This document shows, in pieces, positions 1-8,715 of a DNA stretch of 41,908 nucleotides. The DNA comes from Paracoccaceae bacterium (GTDB lineage: Bacteria > Pseudomonadota > Alphaproteobacteria > Rhodobacterales > Rhodobacteraceae). The position numbers and the translations under genes were made by a program. The stretch lies in the NCBI GenBank assembly GCA_018607905.1, contig JABBAP010000042.1:1-41908 (forward strand). The letters are read 5' to 3'. The notes under the pieces are model-generated. The model made no database searches and had not been told where the DNA came from. It saw only the letters and a list, made by a program, of their open reading frames with translations. How positions within the stretch are numbered: position 1 is the first letter of the stretch; each line of letters opens with the position of its first letter.

Positions 1-50
1 AGATTGCGCCCAGCTGCCGTTCCTTCAATGGAAAGCAGCCACTCCGTCAC
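1..50 (-). CDS. EamA-like transporter, N-terminal fragment (partial)
   Basis: Reading leftward, a GTG at 50 overlaps the ftsY stop codon in a GTGA arrangement and opens a frame running off the left edge. It encodes MTEWLLSIEGTAAGRN. From memory, Rhodobacteraceae ftsY is often followed by an EamA/DMT-type transporter starting with a very similar Met-x-x-Trp-Leu-x-Ser-Ile-Glu-Gly-Thr stretch. The 4-nt overlap suggests translational coupling to ftsY. Only 16 codons are visible, so the family call rests on that start motif and the position. Confidence 0.45.
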   Translation of the reverse strand, partial: MTEWLLSIEGTAAGRN

Positions 51-1723
51 CCGTCGTGACCTGTCAGCGCGTTTGCAAATTCTTCGGGATCAAATGGTGC
101 GAGATCATCAATCTGCTCCCCCACCCCAATCGCGTGGATCGGCAGCCCGAATTTATCTGCCAGCGCCACCAAAACACCGCCCTTGGCCGTGCCATCCAGC
201 TTGGTCATAACCAACCCTGAAACATCCGAAATTTTCTGGAACACCTCAACTTGGTTCAGCGCATTTTGCCCCGTGGTCGCATCCAAAACCAACAACGTGT
301 TGTGCGGCGCGCTCGGGTCTTTCTTGCGGATCACCCGCACAATTTTGGCCAGCTCTTCCATCAAATCTTGGCGGTTTTGCAAACGCCCCGCGGTGTCGAT
401 CATCAACAAATCCGCACCATCTGCCTCGGCCTTGGTCATCGCATCAAACGCCAGCGACGCAGGATCAGACCCTTCGGGCGCGGTCAAAACGGGAACGCCA
501 GCGCGATCCCCCCAAACCTGCAATTGCTCCACTGCCGCCGCGCGAAACGTATCGCCAGCCGCAATCACAACCGTTTTCCCAGCCGCCTTGAATTGGCTCG
601 CCAATTTACCAATTGTCGTGGTTTTACCCGATCCATTCACGCCAACCACCAACACCACTTGCGGGCGTTTGGTGTACAGCGGCATCGGCTTGGCCACAGG
701 CTCCATGATCCGCGCAACCTCGGCAGATAACAGTGCCTTCAATTCGCCAGTGGACAGTTTCTTTCCCATCCGCCCTTCGGCCAAATTCGCAGACACACGC
801 AGCGCCGTATCAACCCCCATATCAGCCGTGATCAGCAAATCTTCGATGCTTTCCAACATCGCATCATCCAGAGCACGGCGCACTACTGTCGTTTGCTCTT
901 TGCGCCCAAACAACCGCCCTAAAAGACCTGTTTTTTGCTCCACAGGCGCGTCGGAAACCGTGGTTTCCAATGCAACTCGCGCAGCCTCCGCCGCCGCCTC
1001 TGCTTCCAACCGAGCAGCCACCGCCACGCGGTTTTCTTCCTCTAGGCGCTGTTCTTCGGCTGCCTGTTTTTCCTGTTCTTCAGCCAACGCCTCTGCCGCT
1101 TCGGCCTCAACGCGATCGCGTTCTTCTTGCAAGGCCAGCTCTGCCGCCGCACGTTCCGACGCAATCCGTGTTTCTTCCGCCTCCCGCTTGCGTTCCGCCT
1201 CTGCCGCGTCTTCTGCCGCTGTTTTTGCCGCCAATTCGGCTGCCTCTTGCGCCTTTTGCGCCGCTTCCGCTTGCGCCGCGTCTACTGCGTCTTGTGCGGC
1301 TTTATCCGCTGCAATCCGATCCGCCTCGGCTTTTTGCGCCGCCAATTCGGCGTCAACCCGTGCGCGTTCGACCGCCGCGTCCGCCAAACGCTGCGCCTCC
1401 GCTTCCTCTGCCAATCGTTTGTCATTCGCCGCCTGCGCCGCTACACGTTCCGCTTCTGCGTTGGCTGCCGCCAGCTTTTGCGCCGCTTCTTGCTCGGCTT
1501 TGGCCTGTTCCACCGCCCGTTGTTCATCAGCAATCCGTGCCGTTTCCGCCTCGGCCTCTTCTGCCGCAACTCTCGCTGCTTCAGCCTCAATCGCTGCAGC
1601 ATCCTCAACGGCAATTTGCTCGACTTCAACCTCGCCGCCCTCTTCAACAATGGCATCCAACCCCTCTTCGATTTTCGAAGAAGACTTAAACATACGATCT
1701 TTGAGTTTTTTGAAGAAAGACAT
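47..1723 (-). CDS. ftsY: Signal recognition particle receptor FtsY
   Basis: FtsY is the membrane-associated SRP receptor GTPase that docks ribosome-SRP complexes at the SecYEG translocon. The 558-residue protein starts at MSFFKKLKDR, which resembles known FtsY starts; a frame extending 30 codons further upstream has no family support. Residues about 30-255 are an Ala/Glu-rich, probably coiled-coil acidic A-domain. The N-domain starts near 265. The G-domain shows GVNGSGKTTT (P-loop), DTAGR and TKLDGTAKGG. The protein is somewhat longer than E. coli FtsY (497), mainly through the A-domain. It is divergent from the transglycosylase gene at 1833 and probably co-transcribed with the overlapping gene at the left edge. 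Confidence 0.97.
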   Translation of the reverse strand: MSFFKKLKDRMFKSSSKIEEGLDAIVEEGGEVEVEQIAVEDAAAIEAEAARVAAEEAEAETARIADEQRAVEQAKAEQEAAQKLAAANAEAERVAAQAANDKRLAEEAEAQRLADAAVERARVDAELAAQKAEADRIAADKAAQDAVDAAQAEAAQKAQEAAELAAKTAAEDAAEAERKREAEETRIASERAAAELALQEERDRVEAEAAEALAEEQEKQAAEEQRLEEENRVAVAARLEAEAAAEAARVALETTVSDAPVEQKTGLLGRLFGRKEQTTVVRRALDDAMLESIEDLLITADMGVDTALRVSANLAEGRMGKKLSTGELKALLSAEVARIMEPVAKPMPLYTKRPQVVLVVGVNGSGKTTTIGKLASQFKAAGKTVVIAAGDTFRAAAVEQLQVWGDRAGVPVLTAPEGSDPASLAFDAMTKAEADGADLLMIDTAGRLQNRQDLMEELAKIVRVIRKKDPSAPHNTLLVLDATTGQNALNQVEVFQKISDVSGLVMTKLDGTAKGGVLVALADKFGLPIHAIGVGEQIDDLAPFDPEEFANALTGHDG

Positions 1724-1832
1724 GGTCGACCCACTGCTTGAAATGGCGTTCCTTTCACCTAACCCCCTGCCGCCCGCTTTTAAAGTCCGATTTTCGCGCG
1801 ACGCCCCGTTCAAAACCCGTTAAACCGCCGCC

Positions 1833-2714
1833 ATGCGTTTGTTTCTTGTTCTTTTGTGCCTTGCCACGCCCAGTTTTGCCGAGCCACCGGATCGTCAGTG
1901 CACCTCTGGGAAATGGGGTGCGCAGGTCTGCATTCGCACGGCTCATTCCGCCTTTGATACCTGCCAAGCCTTGCGCGATGTGTCGCGAACTCACGGTCTT
2001 GATGCTGGGTTCTTTACCCGCCTAATCTGGCAAGAAAGCCGTTTTGACCCAAACGCCCTTTCGCCAGCGGGCGCACAGGGCATCGCACAATTTATGCCCC
2101 AAACAGCCAAGCTGCGTGGGCTTTCAGCATCCTACAACCCTGCCCTCGCGCTCGACCATTCCGCGCAGTAACTCGCGGAATTGACACGGCGCTTTGGTAC
2201 TGTTGGCCTTGCGGCGGTGGCCTATAATGGCGGTGAAACACGCGCCAAAAACTTTGTCGCGAAAACCAACGGGCTGGCGCAAGAAACCATCGACTACGTT
2301 CAGATCATCACGGGCCAAACCGCAGAGGACTGGCGCGATACGCCCCCCAAAACGCTTAATTTGGCGCTCGATCCCACAAAATCCTTCATGCAATCGTGTT
2401 TGATCCTTGCCAAAAAGCGCAGGCTTTCAAAATTAAAGTCACTTAATCCAAAACCCAAACTCCCCCTTTGGGGCATTCAAATGGCAACGGGATCAACCCG
2501 CGCCAAGGCCAAAGCAAGGTACACCCGCAATGCCCGTGATTGTCGAACTGTGATTGATGGGCGCAAACCGAACTACATCAAGAAATCACCCCAAGTCACT
2601 GGACGCAAAGACTATTACGTCGCACGGCTTGGCGCGAAATCCCGTGGAACCGCGCAAAAATTGTGCAATCGACTGCGAAAATTCAACTGCGTCTGCGTTG
2701 TTTACAAAAACTAG
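1833..2714 (+). pseudogene. Lytic transglycosylase (GH23) with SPOR-like C-terminus, interrupted by an in-frame stop
   Basis: This is a single reading frame of 293 codons broken by TAA at 2169-2171. The first part has a signal peptide (MRLFLVLLCLATPSFA) and the Slt core with the catalytic Glu in WQESRFDPNA followed by GAQGIAQFMP. After the stop the same frame continues without a shift (LAELTRRFG), giving the family motif AVAYNGGE and a C-terminal region ending DYYVARLGAKSRGTAQKLCN that resembles a SPOR peptidoglycan-binding domain. Homologues usually have Tyr-Leu-Ala at the break, so one base change (TAC or TAT to TAA) explains it. The catalytic Glu and motif IV are on different sides, so the truncated product should be inactive unless the stop is read through. 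A sequencing error cannot be excluded. Confidence 0.85.
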
Positions 2715-2792
2715 CGCCAATCTAGCTCAAGTTTTCATGAGTTGACCCAAGGTCATCATTCCATCTTAAACATTCGCGTGTAGCCTGACCCT

Positions 2793-3440
2793 ATGTCTGA
2801 ATATCCCGCTTACTCTCGCTCGGAAAGAATAGCAGACGGCTCACTCCACATATTAGGGTGCACTGCCGCGATACTCAGCGCGGGCTTGCTACTTGGCCTG
2901 TCATTCGGCCACACATCTGGCCCGATGATCCTTGGCATTGCCATCTACTGCGCAACGCTGATCGCTACCTTCACGGCCTCGGCAATTTACCATTTCACCC
3001 CTTGGGAAGATCGCCGCCCGTTGTTTCGCCGCATTGATCACGCCGCAATTTACCTAAAGATCGCAGGGACTTACACGCCACTGGTCCTGTTCATCGGCTC
3101 GATGACCAGCTTTATCGTGCTCGGCGTTGTTTGGGCGCTCGCGGTGTACAGGATCATTCAAAAACTGTTTTTCTGGCACACACCGGGTAAATTTGGCCCT
3201 GCGCTGTACCTGTTCATGGGATGGCTCAGCCTGCCCTTGCTCTGGTCGCCGACGCCCATTTTACCGTGGTTGTCATCGGGCCTGATCGCAGCTGGCGGAT
3301 TGCTTTATACCGCTGGCGTGATCTTCTTTAACTGGGAAAAATTGCGGTTCTCACTGGCGATCTGGCATGGCTTTGTCTTTGCCGCCTCCGCCTGTTTCTT
3401 CGTTGCGATTGCCGTGGGAACCTACCACCTCGCAATCTGA
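2793..3440 (+). CDS. Haemolysin III / YqfA family membrane protein (PAQR-like)
   Basis: A 215-residue, probably seven-helix inner membrane protein of the Hly-III (UPF0073) family, prokaryotic relatives of PAQR receptors. Visible family motifs are SAIYHFTPWEDRR, the segment RIDHAAIYLKIAGTYTP, and a C-terminal IWHGFVFAASACFF. Members have been linked to membrane homeostasis or haemolysis, but the substrate here is unknown. E. coli YqfA, from memory, has HAIWH and SVCHF at the C-terminal site, whereas this protein has LAIWH and SACFF. Two of three C-terminal histidines that would be metal ligands or conserved are therefore replaced. The gene stands alone, with its end facing fabG. Confidence 0.9.
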   Translation: MSEYPAYSRSERIADGSLHILGCTAAILSAGLLLGLSFGHTSGPMILGIAIYCATLIATFTASAIYHFTPWEDRRPLFRRIDHAAIYLKIAGTYTPLVLFIGSMTSFIVLGVVWALAVYRIIQKLFFWHTPGKFGPALYLFMGWLSLPLLWSPTPILPWLSSGLIAAGGLLYTAGVIFFNWEKLRFSLAIWHGFVFAASACFFVAIAVGTYHLAI

Positions 3441-3472
3441 AAGGTGGGGCGCCTTGAAACGCCCCAACCCGA

Positions 3473-4210
3473 TTAAATCATCGCCATGCCGCCATTCACG
3501 TGCAGCGTTTGCCCCGTAATATAGCTCGCCTCATCAGACGCGAGATAGGCCACGCTCGATGCAATCTCATCCGCCGCGCCCATGCGTCCCATCGGAATCG
3601 CGGTCAACATGCCCTCTTTCACTTGATCAGGCAGCTCGGACGTCATCGCCGTTTCGATAAACCCGGGCGCAACACAGTTTGCGGTGATCCCGCGCGTCGC
3701 GATTTCTTGCGCGTAGGATTTGGTCATGCCAATCATACCAGCCTTGGACGCGGCATAATTCACCTGTCCCGCATTGCCCGTTACGCCAACAATCGACGTG
3801 ATGTTGATAATGCGGCCAAATTTCTGCTTCATCATTGGGCGCATCACGGATTTCATCAAACGCATCGTGGACGTCAGGTTCACGTCAATCACGTCCTGCC
3901 ACTCTTCATCTTTCATCCGCATGAACAGATTATCGCGCGTAATACCCGCATTGTTCACCAAAATATGCAACCCACCCATAGCCTCGGATGCTTGCCCCGC
4001 AAGGGCCGTGACAGCCTCCGCATCGCCCAGATTACACGGTGTCACGTGGGCGCGTTCGCCCAGTTCAGCGGCAAGCGCGTTCAGCGGATCAACCCGCGTG
4101 CCAGACAGCGCAACAGTTGCCCCCTGCGCATAAAGCGCCTTGGCAATGGCTCCACCGATACCACCCGAGGCACCCGTTACCAGCGCACATTTTCCTGTTA
4201 AATCAAACAT
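3473..4210 (-). CDS. fabG: 3-oxoacyl-[acyl-carrier-protein] reductase
   Basis: FabG performs the NADPH-dependent reduction of 3-oxoacyl-ACP in type II fatty acid elongation in the cytosol. The 245-residue short-chain dehydrogenase shows TGASGGIG at 12-19 (cofactor binding), NNAG at 86-89, Asn111, and the catalytic Ser139, Tyr152 and Lys156 in a typical arrangement. Length and ending (GQTLHVNGGMAMI) match the family. It starts 5 nt after the fabD stop, and its likely Shine-Dalgarno (AGGATAAG) overlaps that stop codon, so the two genes form a coupled fabD-fabG operon. Confidence 0.97.
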   Translation of the reverse strand: MFDLTGKCALVTGASGGIGGAIAKALYAQGATVALSGTRVDPLNALAAELGERAHVTPCNLGDAEAVTALAGQASEAMGGLHILVNNAGITRDNLFMRMKDEEWQDVIDVNLTSTMRLMKSVMRPMMKQKFGRIINITSIVGVTGNAGQVNYAASKAGMIGMTKSYAQEIATRGITANCVAPGFIETAMTSELPDQVKEGMLTAIPMGRMGAADEIASSVAYLASDEASYITGQTLHVNGGMAMI

Positions 4211-4215
4211 TTGTC

Positions 4216-5154
4216 TTATCCTATCTTCTCTGCAGCGGCTTTTACGCCATCTGGATCATTTACGGCCGTGCATTCCAACGCCCGATCAATCCGACGGATC
4301 ATGCCCGATAACGCTTTGCCAGCTCCAATTTCATAAACCTCGGTTACGCCTTGGGCTGCGGCCCAACCCATGCTTTCACGCCAACGCACCGATCCAGTCA
4401 CTTGTTGAACCAGCAATTCGGTGATCGTTGCCGCGTCTGTTACGGCCTCAGCACGCACATTTGCGATCAACGGAACAGACGGCGCGTTTACCGTCACCTC
4501 TGCCAGTGCTTGCGCCATGCGATCCGCAGCGGGTTGCATCAATGCACAGTGGAACGGTGCAGAAACTGGCAGGATAACCGCCCGTTTCGCACCCTTTTCC
4601 TTGGCAATCACAACCGCACGTTCCACGGCAGCTTTATGACCAGACACAACCACTTGCCCCGGATCATTGTCATTTGCCGCCTGACAGACCTCGCCCTGCG
4701 CCGCTTCCGCTGCCACCGCTTGCGCGCCCGCAAAATCAAGACCCAACAGCGCAGCCATCGCGCCAACACCCACAGGAACCGCCGCTTGCATCGCTTCGCC
4801 GCGAATGCGCAACAATCGCGCGGTATCAGCCAGCGAAATCGAGCCAACAGCACAGAGCGCGGAATATTCACCCAAACTATGCCCCGCCACGAAATCCGCC
4901 ATCGACACGTCCACGCCCTCGGCCTTTAACGCGGCCATCGCCGCCATAGATGTTGCCATCAACGCGGGCTGCGCGTTTTGCGTCAGCGTCAGATCGGCAA
5001 TATCGCCGCCCCAGATCAGGCCAGACAAATCTTCGCCCAATGCATCATCAACTTCTTGAAAAACCGCCTTCGCGCTTGGATAGGCCGCAGCCAACGCCTG
5101 CCCCATCCCAATCGTTTGCGCCCCTTGCCCAGGGAATACAAATGCCCGTGTCAT
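4216..5154 (-). CDS. fabD: Malonyl-CoA:ACP transacylase
   Basis: FabD transfers malonyl groups from CoA to acyl carrier protein, supplying the extender unit for fatty acid synthesis. The 312-residue protein has the N-terminal FPGQGAQ, the nucleophile Ser93 in GHSLGEYSA, Arg118 for malonate carboxylate binding, and His202 in APFHCALM. A GAGGACA ribosome binding site precedes the start. It is the first gene of the fabD-fabG operon and diverges from the cytochrome b561-YceI gene at 5321, with a 166-nt shared upstream region. Confidence 0.97.
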   Translation of the reverse strand: MTRAFVFPGQGAQTIGMGQALAAAYPSAKAVFQEVDDALGEDLSGLIWGGDIADLTLTQNAQPALMATSMAAMAALKAEGVDVSMADFVAGHSLGEYSALCAVGSISLADTARLLRIRGEAMQAAVPVGVGAMAALLGLDFAGAQAVAAEAAQGEVCQAANDNDPGQVVVSGHKAAVERAVVIAKEKGAKRAVILPVSAPFHCALMQPAADRMAQALAEVTVNAPSVPLIANVRAEAVTDAATITELLVQQVTGSVRWRESMGWAAAQGVTEVYEIGAGKALSGMIRRIDRALECTAVNDPDGVKAAAEKIG

Positions 5155-5320
5155 AACTGTCCTCTCGTTTTTCTTTTTCCGCGATTTATGCGGCTATCTA
5201 AAAGGATGCAAGTTTCTGCGCGCGGCTGCAACCAGTAACACCTTCAAATCAACAGTTTGAATTGCGCCCAAGCCCCATCCTGCTAGTGTGAATAAAACAA
5301 GCCATTTCGAAGGAACGATC

Positions 5321-6511
5321 ATGCCAGCACGCAATTCGCAAACCCACTACGGCAGCGTCACTAAACTCTTTCACTGGCTGACAGCGCTGCTAATCCTCAC
5401 GGCCTTACCGCTTGGCGTTTTTGGCAGCTACGGCATCGACACAACAACAGAGGCAGGCATTTCCCAAGCGGCTTGGGTCTTTTCGCTGCACAAAACCATC
5501 GGTATTTCCGCTTTCTTGGTCGCAGTGCTTCGCATCCTGTGGGCGCTTACCAACACAAAACCGGGCCTTCTGAACGCAGATCACAAGTTAGAGGCAACGG
5601 CCGCCGAAGTAGTGCACTGGCTGCTCTACATTTCGCTGGTGATTGTTCCCCTGTCTGGCTGGCTCCATCACGCCGCCGCATCTGGGTTTGCGCCAATCTT
5701 GTGGCCGCTTGGGCAATCCCTGCCGCTGGTTCCAAAATCCGCCGCCGTGTCCGAATTCTTTGCAGGCTGGCATTTCGTCTTCACCAAAATCCTCGCGATT
5801 TCGATCTTTTTGCACATTGCAGGCGCGTTAAAACACCACGTCATCGACAAAGACGCCACCTTGCGCCGGATGCTTCTAGGTATGCCAACCCTGCCCGATG
5901 GCATCAAAACCGATCACCCGCGCGGCCCCGTTTTTGGCGCAATCGTGATTTACCTCATCGCAATGGGCATCGGTTCGTTCATCGGATTGCAAAGCCATGA
6001 AAACAAAGCAGACGCCGCCGAACTTGCCGCAGTCAGCAGTGATTGGGAGGTGTCATCAGGCACACTTGGCCTCACGGTCAAACAATTCGGCTCTGATGTT
6101 GCGGGCAGTTTCAAAGACTGGACTGCGCAGATTTCCTACGACGAAGCCACACAAACAGGCGATTTAGTCGTCACAGTTTCCATCGGATCACTGGAACTCG
6201 GTCAAATCGCAGGCCAAGCCCTTGGCGCAGATTACCTCGACGCCGAGAGTTTTGGCACGGCGACCTACACAGCGGCAATCACAGCAACCGCTGGCGGGCA
6301 TTTGGCCAGCGGGTCATTGAACCTGCACGGCATTGATGCACCGCTTGATCTGCCATTCACACTTACAATTGTTGATGGTGTCGCAACCGCCAAAGGCGCC
6401 ACCACCATTGATCGGCGCACCCACAAAGTGGGCGAAGTACAGGCCAGCGAAAACAATCTTGGCTTTAACGTCGATGTAACTTTCGAACTTAGCGCCCAAA
6501 AAGCCGACTAA
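5321..6511 (+). CDS. Cytochrome b561 - YceI fusion protein
   Basis: A 396-residue two-domain protein. Residues 1 to about 180 form a cytochrome b561-type four-helix membrane domain with candidate haem-ligand histidines at H18, H57, H99 and H165. A further membrane segment lies at about 200-222. Residues about 235-396 form a YceI domain, a periplasmic lipocalin-like fold that binds isoprenoids or quinones. The ATG at 5321 is chosen over a GTG at 5288 because AAGGA at 5310-5314 precedes it. The fusion suggests electron transfer between a haem b membrane module and a quinone-like ligand, but the substrate is not known. It converges on a separate YceI gene. Confidence 0.9.
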   Translation: MPARNSQTHYGSVTKLFHWLTALLILTALPLGVFGSYGIDTTTEAGISQAAWVFSLHKTIGISAFLVAVLRILWALTNTKPGLLNADHKLEATAAEVVHWLLYISLVIVPLSGWLHHAAASGFAPILWPLGQSLPLVPKSAAVSEFFAGWHFVFTKILAISIFLHIAGALKHHVIDKDATLRRMLLGMPTLPDGIKTDHPRGPVFGAIVIYLIAMGIGSFIGLQSHENKADAAELAAVSSDWEVSSGTLGLTVKQFGSDVAGSFKDWTAQISYDEATQTGDLVVTVSIGSLELGQIAGQALGADYLDAESFGTATYTAAITATAGGHLASGSLNLHGIDAPLDLPFTLTIVDGVATAKGATTIDRRTHKVGEVQASENNLGFNVDVTFELSAQKAD

Positions 6512-6521
6512 TCCGCACAAA

Positions 6522-6545
6522 AAAGGGCGCTCAAAGGCGCCCTTT
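6522..6545. terminator. Bidirectional terminator between b561-YceI and yceI
   Basis: A perfect 9-bp stem (AAAGGGCGC with GCGCCCTTT) closes a 6-nt loop between two convergent genes. The A-rich side and the TTT side allow intrinsic termination in both directions. Confidence 0.8.
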
Positions 6546-6565
6546 CTTGAAATATCCGGCAGTGC

Positions 6566-7138
6566 TTATTCAGCTGCAGATGCCTCGATAGAAATTTGAA
6601 CCGCAACTTCATCGCCCACGGCTGGTGCAAATGCGCCCAAACCGTAATCGCTACGTTTCAAAGTTGTTGTCGCGTTAAAACCCAACCAAGCTTTGTTGGC
6701 CATCGGGTGCGTGCCTGCTTTGTTCAACACAGCGTCCAATGCCACAGATTTTGTCACGCCATTCAGGCTCAGATCGCCCGTGATAACAGCCGTATTATCG
6801 CCCGTCACTTCGATCCCAGTGGATGTGAAAGAAACAACTTCGTCGTCTGTGGCATCAAAGAAATCTGGTGACATAAAGTGGCCAGAACGTGCTTCCCAGC
6901 CTGTAAACATAGATTTCACCGGCATGGAGACCGAAACAGCAGATGCTGCTGGATCAGCCGCGTCATAGGTAATGTCGCCTGCAAACCCCGAGAACATGCC
7001 CCAAGTCGTGGAAAAACCGATGTGGTTATACGAGAAGAGAATTTGGCTGTGGCTGGAATCGAGCACGTATTTAGCTGGCTCTGCAACGGCACCAGTGCCC
7101 ACAAGCGCCAAAGCGGCGGCGAATAAAGTCGTTTTCAT
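6566..7138 (-). CDS. YceI family periplasmic protein
   Basis: A 190-residue exported protein with a clear signal peptide (MKTTLFAAALALVGTGAVA, cleavage before EP). The remainder is a complete YceI domain: YVLDSSHSQILFSYNHIGFS near the N-terminus, the VSMPVKSMFTGWEARSGHFM stretch, and NGVTKSVALDAVL later. YceI proteins are lipocalin-like beta barrels that bind polyisoprenoids, and some are induced by pH or osmotic stress. Its neighbour, the b561-YceI fusion, carries a second copy of the same domain, so the soluble protein may exchange ligand with the membrane-anchored one. That link is inference. Confidence 0.93.
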   Translation of the reverse strand: MKTTLFAAALALVGTGAVAEPAKYVLDSSHSQILFSYNHIGFSTTWGMFSGFAGDITYDAADPAASAVSVSMPVKSMFTGWEARSGHFMSPDFFDATDDEVVSFTSTGIEVTGDNTAVITGDLSLNGVTKSVALDAVLNKAGTHPMANKAWLGFNATTTLKRSDYGLGAFAPAVGDEVAVQISIEASAAE

Positions 7139-7355
7139 GAAAGGGACTTCCTTGTCCGAAATGTATGATCCCTAAACCCTAGCATCAAAAAACGCCGCCT
7201 CAACCCTAGGGACTTCAAAATTCTGTGTTCCAAAATTAGCAACGAATAAAGCGGGAGTTCGCCTATTGGGAACAAACAGGTGCACCAGCCTCCTTCTTTT
7301 ACGCGCAATGCCCCACTTATCCTTGCATTCCTGCCGCCCTCTGCTACACCGCTGA

Positions 7356-7412
7356 AATCTTCCGCACATTCTCTTTCACGCGGATGCCTCTCGTACCGGG
7401 GCGCGGAAGATT
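7356..7412 (+). promoter_or_regulatory. Structured rpsF leader, possible S6:S18 autoregulatory site
   Basis: A perfect 10-bp stem pairs 7356-7365 with 7403-7412 and encloses 37 nt containing ACCG at 7395-7398. It ends 37 nt before the rpsF start. S6:S18-binding rpsF leaders in many bacteria carry a stem with an exposed CCG, so this is a plausible autoregulatory element. The 311-nt gap between yceI and rpsF (7139-7449) holds this structure; I found no gene, tRNA or convincing -35/-10 pair in the rest. Confidence 0.5.
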
Positions 7413-7449
7413 ATCCCGGTTTTGAAGCACGCTAATATATGGTGATAAA

Positions 7450-7803
7450 ATGGCGCTCTACGAGCACACATTTATTGCGCGTCAGGATCTTTCCAACGCG
7501 CAGGCCGAAAGCTTGATCGAGCATTTCGGCGCCGTTCTAACAGACAACGGTGGTACTGTTGTTGAGAACGAATATTGGGGCCTTAAAACAATGGCCTACA
7601 AAATCAACAAAAACCGCAAAGGCCACTATGCCTATCTCAAATCAGATGCGCCTGCGCCAGCTGTTGCCGAGATGGAACGCCTGATGCGTTTGCACGAAGA
7701 CGTAATGCGCGTTCTGACCATCAAAGTTGATGAGCACGAAGAAGGCCCGTCTGTTGTAATTCAAGCCAAAAATTCCCGCGACGAACGTCGCCGCGAACGT
7801 TAA
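7450..7803 (+). CDS. rpsF: 30S ribosomal protein S6
   Basis: S6 is a small-subunit protein that binds as a heterodimer with S18 in the platform. The 117-residue protein begins MALYEHTFIARQDLS and contains the typical EYWGLKTMAYKINKNRKGHY segment and MERLMRLHEDVMRVLTIKVD. The C-terminus is a short charged tail (SRDERRRER). It is the first gene of rpsF-rpsR-rplI, and the candidate leader structure upstream could couple its translation to free S6:S18. Confidence 0.98.
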   Translation: MALYEHTFIARQDLSNAQAESLIEHFGAVLTDNGGTVVENEYWGLKTMAYKINKNRKGHYAYLKSDAPAPAVAEMERLMRLHEDVMRVLTIKVDEHEEGPSVVIQAKNSRDERRRER

Positions 7804-7819
7804 GAAAGGACGCTAAATC

Positions 7820-8047
7820 ATGGCAAATAAACCATTTTTCCGCCGTCGCAAGTCTTGCCCGTTCTCTGGTGATAACGCGCCAAAGATCGACTATAAAGAC
7901 ACGAAATTGCTTCAGCGCTACATCTCTGAGCGTGGCAAGATCGTTCCATCCCGTATCACTGCAGTATCTGCTAAGAAGCAACGCGAATTGGCAAAAGCCA
8001 TCAAACGCGCCCGCTTCCTCGCACTTCTGCCTTATGCTGTGAAGTAA
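7820..8047 (+). CDS. rpsR: 30S ribosomal protein S18
   Basis: S18 (75 residues) is the partner of S6 on the 30S platform. The sequence shows [32 protein letters not shown] and [20 protein letters not shown], all diagnostic. It follows rpsF by 16 nt with an AAAGGA ribosome binding site. Confidence 0.98.
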   Translation: MANKPFFRRRKSCPFSGDNAPKIDYKDTKLLQRYISERGKIVPSRITAVSAKKQRELAKAIKRARFLALLPYAVK

Positions 8048-8058
8048 GGAGCAAACTT

Positions 8059-8694
8059 ATGGATGTTATCCTACTAGAGCGCGTCGCAAAGCTCGGCCAA
8101 ATGGGCGATGTTGTGTCGGTTAAGCAAGGTTACGGTCGTAACTTCTTGTTGCCACAAGGCAAAGCCCTGCGTGCCACTAAAGGCAACATGGAAAGCTTTG
8201 AAAACCGCAAATCTCAGCTTGAAGCGCAGAACTTGGAAACCAAAAAAGAAGCAGAAGCAGTTGCAGCAAAACTCGACGGACAACAGTTCGTTGTGATTCG
8301 CTCCGCATCTGACGCTGGTTCGCTTTACGGTTCCGTTTCTAACCGCGACGCAGCTGATGCCGCAAAAGAAGCAGGCTTCACACTGGACAAAAAACAGTGC
8401 GTTTTGGCTGGTCCGATCAAAGATTTGGGCGTTCACACAATTCAGGTTGTGTTGCACCCAGAAGTGATCTGTTCAATCGAAGTGAACGTCGCACGTTCCG
8501 CTGAAGAAGCAGAACTGCAAGCCTCTGGCAAATCCATTCAAGAATTGGAAGCCGAAGCAGAAGCAGAAGCAGAATTCGAAATCGCCGAGTTGTTCGACGA
8601 TATCGGTTCCGCAGCGCTCGACGATCTGGAAGAGGCTGTGCCATCTTCCGACGACGCCCCTGCCGAGGACGACAGCGAAGAGCCAAAAGCTTAA
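8059..8694 (+). CDS. rplI: 50S ribosomal protein L9, with extended acidic tail
   Basis: L9 binds 23S rRNA near the L1 stalk and helps hold reading frame. The 211-residue protein begins [21 protein letters not shown] and has the [15 protein letters not shown] loop. Residues 1-150 cover the two-domain L9. The last 60 or so residues are a low-complexity acidic extension ([11 protein letters not shown], then Asp/Glu/Ala/Ser-rich), longer than E. coli L9 (149) but, from memory, common in Rhodobacteraceae. The AAGGAGC Shine-Dalgarno is strong. A terminator follows, ending the operon. Confidence 0.97.
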   Translation: MDVILLERVAKLGQMGDVVSVKQGYGRNFLLPQGKALRATKGNMESFENRKSQLEAQNLETKKEAEAVAAKLDGQQFVVIRSASDAGSLYGSVSNRDAADAAKEAGFTLDKKQCVLAGPIKDLGVHTIQVVLHPEVICSIEVNVARSAEEAELQASGKSIQELEAEAEAEAEFEIAELFDDIGSAALDDLEEAVPSSDDAPAEDDSEEPKA

Positions 8695-8715
8695 ACTGTT
8701 CAAATCTACAAATTT

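Noticed and set aside
183-1823. A 546-codon open frame on the plus strand across all of ftsY
   Set aside because: It is the mirror of the Ala/Glu-rich ftsY coding sequence; its product is Ser/Ala/Arg low complexity with no family resemblance, and no ribosome binding site supports it.
7139-7355. Possible promoter for rpsF in the 5' part of the gap
   Set aside because: TTGCAT and TGCTAC are present near 7323-7347 but only 13 bp apart, so they do not form an acceptable pair.
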